A stretch of DNA of 11,699 nt from Rhizobiaceae bacterium. GTDB taxonomy: Bacteria; Pseudomonadota; Alphaproteobacteria; Rhizobiales; Rhizobiaceae. Within the stretch, counting starts at the first letter, position 1. Each line of letters opens with the position of its first letter. Shown here one piece after another: positions 6,630 through 11,699 of the stretch. Where the stretch lies: contig CAJYRE010000373.1 of the NCBI GenBank assembly GCA_913776675.1, positions 1 to 11,699 on the forward strand, given 5' to 3'. Made by a program: the position numbers and the translations under genes. The notes under the pieces are model-generated. The model was not told the DNA's origin. It saw nothing but the letters and a program-made list of their open reading frames with translations, and made no database searches.

Positions 6630-6644
6630 GAACACAACTGGAAC
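6630..6644 (+). promoter_or_regulatory. SOS box (LexA operator) upstream of lexA
   Basis: GAACACAACTGGAAC is an exact GAAC-N7-GAAC direct repeat, the alphaproteobacterial LexA operator. It lies 49 nt before the lexA start and between a TTGCGG (6625-6630) -35-like and a TATACC (6646-6651) -10-like element (spacing 15 bp, so the promoter assignment is weak). It indicates negative autoregulation of lexA. Confidence 0.87.
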
Positions 6645-6655
6645 ATATACCGTCT

Positions 6656-6670
6656 GTTCTGGATTTGTTT
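6656..6670 (+). promoter_or_regulatory. possible second, imperfect SOS box
   Basis: GTTCTGGATTTGTTT is GTTC-N7-GTTT, one base away from the GTTC-N7-GTTC form (the reverse-complement reading of the operator). It lies 11 nt after the perfect box and would be just downstream of a transcription start. Confidence 0.35.
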
Positions 6671-6693
6671 CTCGCATTCAAGGTTATTTCAAG

Positions 6694-7413
6694 ATGCTGA
6701 CTCGCAAGCAACAGGAACTTTTACTGTTCATTCATGAGCGCATGAAGGAAGCGGGCGTTCCGCCATCTTTTGACGAGATGAAGGATGCGCTGGATCTGGC
6801 GTCAAAGTCGGGCATTCATCGTTTGATCACGGCCCTTGAAGAACGTGGCTTTATTCGTCGGCTTCCCAACCGTGCGCGTGCGCTGGAGGTGATCAAGCTG
6901 CCGGAAGCGATGATGACCAGCATTCCGCCGCGCAAAAACGGCTTTTCCCCCTCAGTCATTCAAGGAAGCCTTGGAAAAGTGCAGCCCGTTGCATCCGCCC
7001 CTGCAAAACCTGCGAATGAAGGCAAAAATGCCGCGTCCATCCCCGTTATGGGACGCATTGCCGCTGGCGTTCCCATTTCCGCCATTCAGAACAATACGCA
7101 TGATATTTCGGTTCCGGCCGAAATGCTGGGCAATGGCGAACATTACGCCTTGGAGGTCAAGGGTGATTCGATGATCGATGCCGGCATTCTGGATGGTGAT
7201 ACAGTCATCATCCGCAACGCCACCACAGCCACGCCCGGCGATATTGTCGTGGCCCTTGTGGATGATGAAGAAGCAACCCTGAAGCGCTTTCGCCGCCGCG
7301 GTGCATCCATTGCTCTCGAAGCCGCCAATCCAGCCTATGAAACCCGGATTTTCGGGCCTGATCGGGTGAAAATTCAAGGCAAACTGGTGGGCCTCATTCG
7401 TCGTTATCACTGA
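6694..7413 (+). CDS. lexA: SOS response repressor/autopeptidase LexA
   Basis: Represses DNA-damage genes and is inactivated by RecA-stimulated self-cleavage. It has 239 residues, typical for rhizobial LexA. The N-terminal winged helix starts [17 protein letters not shown] (1-17), with the recognition region [20 protein letters not shown] (26-45). A 70-120 linker follows. The cleavage site is Ala124-Gly125 in GRIAAGVP. The S24 peptidase domain holds Ser159 in [10 protein letters not shown] (155-164) and Lys197 in EATLKRF (193-199), so all catalytic residues are present. The ATG at 6694 gives the standard N-terminus; only a weak AAGG precedes it. A longer in-frame reading from 6625 would run through the operator and is not credible. 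It converges with comEC and their ends overlap by 20 bp. Confidence 0.97.
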   Translation: MLTRKQQELLLFIHERMKEAGVPPSFDEMKDALDLASKSGIHRLITALEERGFIRRLPNRARALEVIKLPEAMMTSIPPRKNGFSPSVIQGSLGKVQPVASAPAKPANEGKNAASIPVMGRIAAGVPISAIQNNTHDISVPAEMLGNGEHYALEVKGDSMIDAGILDGDTVIIRNATTATPGDIVVALVDDEEATLKRFRRRGASIALEAANPAYETRIFGPDRVKIQGKLVGLIRRYH

Positions 7414-10207
7414 TGTCAGCGGCCGAATCGTCAGCTTCATTCTCAGATGGTTGTGAGCTGGCGATTTCCGGTTTTTTATATGTGTTGGTACGCCAGTCAT
7501 AATAACGGTGGCGGGTCCATGGGCGCAGTTCTCCATGGAATGTTGTGTTGATCTGCAATGATCGACTGGTAACATCGCCAAGGATTATTTCCATGGCTCC
7601 CTTTTGGCGCAAATCATCGCGGTCAATGAGAATGGGGGCGGGCTTATCTCCTCGCGCCCCTGACGGATAGGTGGTTGCTGCTGCGTAAGACGCATCACGC
7701 TGATCTGACGTTTCTGGCGTTTCGAATGAATCCAACTGCGCAGCCAAGGCTGCCGGACCATGGCCCGAGACGAGGTTTGCAGTGCTGGTGTCAGAAGTTG
7801 TCTGATCAAATGAGGAAGACGTGGACTGTTGTTTTTGCGCCCGGCCAGCCTCGGATACCGACGGCGAACAGGCGGCATAATAACGCGATTGCGTGGAAAC
7901 AATCAAATCGGCCACGGTGCAGGCGGCTGCGCTATAGTCTCGGTTCTGCACCAGCGTCACAATCCAGTTATGGCTGAGGCTTGCGATACAAAAACTGTTC
8001 GTGCGACAAAAAAATACGTCGCGCTTATCCCGTGCTTTGGCCAGAGCATCGTTCATATCCCGTAAGGCGTCAGTGGGTGGGATTCGTTCTTTTTTGGACT
8101 GTTTGTCCTGTTTTTTGGTGGTGCGCGGTTTCGGCAAAGTTTCAGCGGCAATTGTGTCGGAAATGTCCAATGCAGATGCCCATTGGCCATACACAAATCC
8201 GGGCGGTCGTTTTTTATTGGTGGCTAAGGTCACAGCATGGGCACCCGCTGGTTTGAGAATACCAATCAACTGGGCATCTTCAGTCATCACCAGATCAGGC
8301 AAGGCGGGGACTGGCTTGAGAGCCTCATAACTAAAGGCAAATGCGATCATCATCGCTCCCGCTGCCCTCAATCTGGTTTTCAGCAAGGTTAAAACCAGCA
8401 AGCCAACCGAAGACAGAGGCAGAAACCACCACTCAAAACGGCCAAAGGTAAAACCATTGCCCCAATTGGCGATATAGCTGCCAATCCAGAGCACGCCTTC
8501 CAGTCCAAGCCCCATCAGCCGAAGCGGCCATTGCTCAAGGCCGAACGGCATCAGCAACACGCCCGCCATAGCGCTTGGCATCACCACGATTTCAATGATG
8601 GGCGAGGCCAGAAGATTGGCTTCCAGCCCATGCAGGCCAACGCGATGAAAATGTGCTGCCGAGAACATTGCGGTTGAAAAACCACCCAGCGCCGAGGTGA
8701 GCAAAATGCCGGCGACAATCTTGAACAGCGACTTAATGGGCCGTAACGCTGGAATCTGAGGTAAAATCTGCGGGATTTGAGGTCGTTGCCGCCAAAGATC
8801 AAAACCAGCAATCAGGGCAAATGTAGCTGCAAAAGACATCTGCAAGCTCGGCCCCATGACCTGGGATGGAGAAATAACCACCACAAACAGCGCCGCAATG
8901 GCTGTATTGCGCAGGCTCAATGCGGGACGATCAAAAAATGCCGCAGACAGCATGATGACCATCATCAGATAAGAGCGCTGCGCCGCTACCTGATAGCCAG
9001 AAATCCAGAAATAGCCGGTTGTGGTACCAATCGCGCCCAAGGCCGCGATTTTTTTCACCGACCGCGTTTCGGCGAGCCCCGGGATGAGGCTGAGAACGCG
9101 CCGGATGCCGACAAAAAACAAACCTCCAGCCAGCGCCATATGCAGCCCGGAAATAGAAATGATGTGGGCAAGCCCTGATACGCGCAAATCATTATTGGCT
9201 TTGGCGGAGAGCCCGCGCACTTCGCCGGTGACAATCGCCACCCCAAACGCGCCAGCATCTCCCGGCACCCAAAAGCGGATGCGATCCGAAATGGCGTTTC
9301 GCACCAGTTCCGTAATCTCACCAAACCGCAACAAGGCACGATCCAGCCAATCCTGGTGCTGGGCCTCCAGGGATGGCTGAAAAGCAACGGGCGGGCGATA
9401 AAAATAACCAATGGCCCCTATTCCGCTGAAATAAGAGCTTTGTGCAAAATCGTTCAACCCAGGCAGCGCCGGGCCAGAGGGCGGGCTCAAGCGTGCCCGG
9501 CCCTCAATCCAGTCTCCGGGCTGAAAAGGTGTGTGCTTGCCACGGGCCAAAAGCGCCACCTGCTGCGGCATGCGCTTGAGACGCGGCTTAACCGTCTCTT
9601 CCATGGCAATCACATAGCGCTGGTTGCCCTCTGCATTTGGCTCGGCCGAGACAACCCGCCCCCGCACCACAGTCATCACCGGTTGATCGAGAATAATTGT
9701 ATCAAGCCGTGTGGTTTCAATTACCGCAAGAACCATTCCCGCCATGAATAAAGCAGCAATGCCGACAAAGGCCGCAAGCAGAGGCTGACGAAAACGAATC
9801 TTCAGCCATACGAATCCACAGGCCAGACAGCAAAGAAAGATTGGAACTCCAGCCAGATCCTGCGGTCGACTAAACCACCAGATAGAACCCAGCCCGAGAA
9901 AAACAGGCATGAACAAAAATGCGCGCCCATAGGTGAGTTCCTGCTCAACACACGACCAGATGGTTTGTCCGAATCGTTGCCCCCACGAGACGGACGGTAT
10001 CGAAGCGCGGTAACTCTCTGGGTTTTCTCTGTCTTCAAACGTGGAAAAATCGCTTGCAGGCGTGATCCGGGATGATGGCGACGCCCGCCGCAGTGCGGGC
10101 TGCCTTTCCACGACAGGTTGCCACTCCTGGAGCTGCTCGCTCAAAGCTGTCGCTGCCCCTTCACCTTCAGGTTGCCCATCGATACGCCTCCCCTTTTGAT
10201 CGGACAA
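7394..10207 (-). CDS. comEC: ComEC/Rec2 family DNA-uptake channel
   Basis: Polytopic inner-membrane protein that carries single-stranded DNA into the cytoplasm in natural transformation. It has 937 residues. After a polar N-terminus (1-90), membrane segments near 95-165 and the soluble OB-like region (about 170-270, [10 protein letters not shown]) precede the competence domain. That domain opens with [10 protein letters not shown] (319-328) and the hallmark [10 protein letters not shown] (348-357), then runs through many hydrophobic helices to about 632. No HxHxDH metallo-beta-lactamase domain is present, as in other rhizobial ComEC. The C-terminus holds a Lys-rich stretch (697-707), a Cys-containing domain (732-780), a Ser/Thr/Gln-rich low-complexity segment (785-855) and [16 protein letters not shown] (895-910), which is conserved in rhizobial homologues from memory. 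The start is uncertain: TTG at 10207 is the first possible, with a stop five codons before it. Another TTG at residue 22 has AAGGGG upstream and is an alternative. Confidence 0.92.
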   Translation of the reverse strand: MSDQKGRRIDGQPEGEGAATALSEQLQEWQPVVERQPALRRASPSSRITPASDFSTFEDRENPESYRASIPSVSWGQRFGQTIWSCVEQELTYGRAFLFMPVFLGLGSIWWFSRPQDLAGVPIFLCCLACGFVWLKIRFRQPLLAAFVGIAALFMAGMVLAVIETTRLDTIILDQPVMTVVRGRVVSAEPNAEGNQRYVIAMEETVKPRLKRMPQQVALLARGKHTPFQPGDWIEGRARLSPPSGPALPGLNDFAQSSYFSGIGAIGYFYRPPVAFQPSLEAQHQDWLDRALLRFGEITELVRNAISDRIRFWVPGDAGAFGVAIVTGEVRGLSAKANNDLRVSGLAHIISISGLHMALAGGLFFVGIRRVLSLIPGLAETRSVKKIAALGAIGTTTGYFWISGYQVAAQRSYLMMVIMLSAAFFDRPALSLRNTAIAALFVVVISPSQVMGPSLQMSFAATFALIAGFDLWRQRPQIPQILPQIPALRPIKSLFKIVAGILLTSALGGFSTAMFSAAHFHRVGLHGLEANLLASPIIEIVVMPSAMAGVLLMPFGLEQWPLRLMGLGLEGVLWIGSYIANWGNGFTFGRFEWWFLPLSSVGLLVLTLLKTRLRAAGAMMIAFAFSYEALKPVPALPDLVMTEDAQLIGILKPAGAHAVTLATNKKRPPGFVYGQWASALDISDTIAAETLPKPRTTKKQDKQSKKERIPPTDALRDMNDALAKARDKRDVFFCRTNSFCIASLSHNWIVTLVQNRDYSAAACTVADLIVSTQSRYYAACSPSVSEAGRAQKQQSTSSSFDQTTSDTSTANLVSGHGPAALAAQLDSFETPETSDQRDASYAAATTYPSGARGDKPAPILIDRDDLRQKGAMEIILGDVTSRSLQINTTFHGELRPWTRHRYYDWRTNTYKKPEIASSQPSENEADDSAADISDNDE
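7423..7477 (+). terminator. likely intrinsic terminator of lexA, inside the comEC 3' coding end
   Basis: AATCGTCAGCT (7426-7436) pairs with AGCTGGCGATT (7456-7466) over 11 bp with one G-U pair and a 19-nt loop. CCG (7423-7425) adds three pairs with CGG (7469-7471) past a 2-nt bulge. Six T follow (7472-7477). It starts 10 nt after the lexA stop. The DNA also codes for the last part of ComEC on the other strand. Confidence 0.6.
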
Positions 10208-10488
10208 ACCCCATTGTTGTCATGGCTTGAGCTTATGCTCATCCCGACCGTCCTCTTGTCTGCGACAACAGACGATAGCAATCAAGAGATGTAGAAGATA
10301 GTCGTTTCTCTCTTAAAATAAGGCTTTACCATAATGCATAAGAGATTTGCGGCAGAGGCATATTGCGGCGCACACTTTATCGTGACGATAGCTTGGCATT
10401 AACCTCCGGATCATATAGCTAATTGATAACGCTTAACCTGAGGCACAGCGAAAGCCGCGCCTCCCCGCCTATTATCCGGAGGATCAGC
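10208..10488. other. divergent intergenic region comEC/gltA
   Basis: This 281-bp gap must hold the promoters of both genes. It is AT-rich around 10300-10430. Candidate gltA promoter elements (TTGGCA at 10393-10398, TATAGC at 10414-10419, spacing 15) are weak. Small hairpins are TGAGC-TTAT-GCTCA (10228-10241) and GTCTG-N6-CAGAC (10258-10273). No open reading frame or RNA gene was recognised. Confidence 0.5.
10403..10482 (+). promoter_or_regulatory. inverted repeat that includes the gltA Shine-Dalgarno
   Basis: CCTCCGGAT (10403-10411) is the exact reverse complement of ATCCGGAGG (10474-10482), whose GGAGG is the gltA ribosome binding site. A second anti-SD stretch, CCTCC (10460-10464), lies closer. 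If transcription starts before 10403, the leader could hide the ribosome binding site in a long-range stem; otherwise the upstream arm may be a DNA-level site. Confidence 0.45.
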
Positions 10489-11699
10489 ATGACGGAACAA
10501 AGCGCAAACTTGAAGATTGAAGACAAGTCGGTCGAATTGGCCGTCAAGAGCGGCACAATTGGCCCGGATGTCATCGACATTGCTGCACTCTACAAGCACA
10601 CGGGCAAGTTCACCTATGATCCGGGCTTTACTTCCACGGCATCATGCGAGTCCAAAATCACGTACATTGATGGTGATGAAGGCGTTCTGTTGCACCGTGG
10701 CTACCCTATTGAGCAATTGGCCGAAAAGGGCGACTTCCTCGAAGTTTGCTACCTTCTGCTGTACGGCGAACTGCCAACAGCCGCACAAAAGGCTGACTTC
10801 GACCACCGTGTGACCCACCACACCATGGTGCATGAGCAAATGTCGCGCTTCTTCACCGGCTATCGCCGTGACGCACATCCCATGGCGGTCATGGTTGGCA
10901 CGGTTGGTGCGCTGTCGGCCTTCTACCACGACTCAACCGACATTACCGATCCGCACCAGCGGATGGTGGCCAGCCTGCGCATGATTGCAAAAATGCCAAC
11001 CATTGCGGCCATGGCTTATAAGTACCACATCGGTCAGCCTTTCGTGTATCCAAAGAACAACCTGGATTACGCCTCCAACTTCCTGCACATGTGCTTTGCC
11101 GTGCCTTGCGAGGAGTACAAGGTTGATCCCGTTATGGCGCGCGCCATGGATCGCATTTTCATTCTGCATGCAGACCATGAGCAGAATGCATCCACCTCAA
11201 CGGTGCGTCTGGCTGGCTCTTCCGGCGCCAATCCGTTTGCCTGTATTGCGGCTGGTATCGCCTGCCTCTGGGGCCCAGCCCATGGCGGTGCTAACGAAGC
11301 AGCTCTGAACATGCTGAAGGAAATTGGCACTGTAGACCGTATTCCGGAATACATTGCCAAGGCGAAAGACAAGAACGATCCGTTCCGCCTGATGGGCTTC
11401 GGCCATCGTGTTTACAAAAACTACGATCCACGCGCCAAAATCATGCAAAAAACCATGTATGAGGTGCTGGAAGCCACGGGCAACAGCAACAATCCGTTGA
11501 TGCAGGTTGCGCTGGAGCTGGAAAAGATTGCTCTGAGCGATAACTATTTCATCGAAAAGAAGCTCTATCCAAACGTGGACTTCTATTCCGGCATCACACT
11601 GAGCGCCCTCGGCTTCCCCACAGAAATGTTCACTGTGCTGTTCGCTCTGGCCCGCACAGTCGGCTGGATCGCCCAGTGGAACGAGATGATCGAAGATCC
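10489..11699 (+). CDS. gltA: citrate synthase GltA (type II), 3' end cut by window
   Basis: Condenses acetyl-CoA and oxaloacetate into citrate at the entry of the TCA cycle. 403 residues are visible; the hexameric bacterial type is about 427-430, so roughly 25 are missing. The catalytic triad is in place: His265 in [10 protein letters not shown] (261-270), His306 in [15 protein letters not shown] (302-316) and Asp364 in PNVDFYSG (361-368). The N-terminal domain with [28 protein letters not shown] (51-78 region) is typical of the long Gram-negative form, which is commonly inhibited by NADH (known for relatives, not shown here). The ATG at 10489 is preceded by GGAGGA (10478-10483) at 5 nt. It is divergent from comEC. 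Confidence 0.97.
   Translation, partial: MTEQSANLKIEDKSVELAVKSGTIGPDVIDIAALYKHTGKFTYDPGFTSTASCESKITYIDGDEGVLLHRGYPIEQLAEKGDFLEVCYLLLYGELPTAAQKADFDHRVTHHTMVHEQMSRFFTGYRRDAHPMAVMVGTVGALSAFYHDSTDITDPHQRMVASLRMIAKMPTIAAMAYKYHIGQPFVYPKNNLDYASNFLHMCFAVPCEEYKVDPVMARAMDRIFILHADHEQNASTSTVRLAGSSGANPFACIAAGIACLWGPAHGGANEAALNMLKEIGTVDRIPEYIAKAKDKNDPFRLMGFGHRVYKNYDPRAKIMQKTMYEVLEATGNSNNPLMQVALELEKIALSDNYFIEKKLYPNVDFYSGITLSALGFPTEMFTVLFALARTVGWIAQWNEMIED

Noticed and set aside
7336..7360. Minus-strand CCCG-N6-CGGG followed by TTT as a comEC terminator
   Set aside because: Stem of four pairs and only three U; it lies within lexA coding sequence and does not stand out.
10411..11448. Several minus-strand frames opposite gltA
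   Set aside because: Antisense shadows of a highly conserved gene, with no family resemblance.

Overview
The window looks chromosomal and alphaproteobacterial, most likely Hyphomicrobiales (Rhizobiales). Four things point there: a direct-repeat SOS operator of the form GAAC-N7-GAAC in front of a 239-residue LexA; a rhizobial-type ComEC; a citrate synthase of rhizobial type; and two intergenic elements that resemble dispersed repeats I remember from rhizobial genomes. Genus cannot be settled by reading alone.

Left part (1-5570, all minus strand): a cobalamin (corrin-ring) biosynthesis operon read right to left. A sigma70-like promoter (5541-5569) is followed at once by a structured leader with cobalamin-riboswitch features (5407-5540) and a small hairpin. 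Then come cbiX (sirohydrochlorin cobaltochelatase with an Fe-S type Cys cluster and a His-rich tail), a two-domain protein joining an RNase H-like/DUF429-like domain to precorrin-8X methylmutase (CobH), cobL (CbiE-CbiT type), cobI, and a gene cut by the window edge that starts with a CbiG N-terminal domain and probably continues into CobJ. The genes are packed tightly (0-gap TAA/TTG junction, 8-nt overlap, 4-nt ATGA overlap), except between cobL and cobI, where a palindromic repeat sits. A cobaltochelatase that acts early together with a CbiG domain suggests cobalt is inserted early, although the methyltransferases are of the CobI/CobL/CobH type.

Middle (5570-7413): a degenerate rhizobial-type repeat separates the cob promoter from a divergent TSUP/TauE-SafE family membrane protein. 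It is followed by lexA with one perfect and one imperfect SOS box. lexA converges on comEC: their 3' ends overlap by 20 bp, and a likely lexA terminator lies inside the comEC coding sequence.

Right part (7394-11699): comEC (minus strand, DNA-uptake channel with no metallo-beta-lactamase domain and an unusual Ser/Thr-rich C-terminal segment), then a 281-bp divergent intergenic region, then gltA (citrate synthase, truncated by the window edge). The gltA leader has a perfect 9-bp inverted repeat that includes the ribosome binding site. From memory, gltX usually lies between comEC and gltA in related genomes; it is absent here.

No rRNA, tRNA, CRISPR array, insertion sequence or phage gene was seen. 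The most interesting items are the DUF429-like/CobH fusion, the divergent B12-type leader, the metal-binding tail of CbiX and the gltA leader structure.
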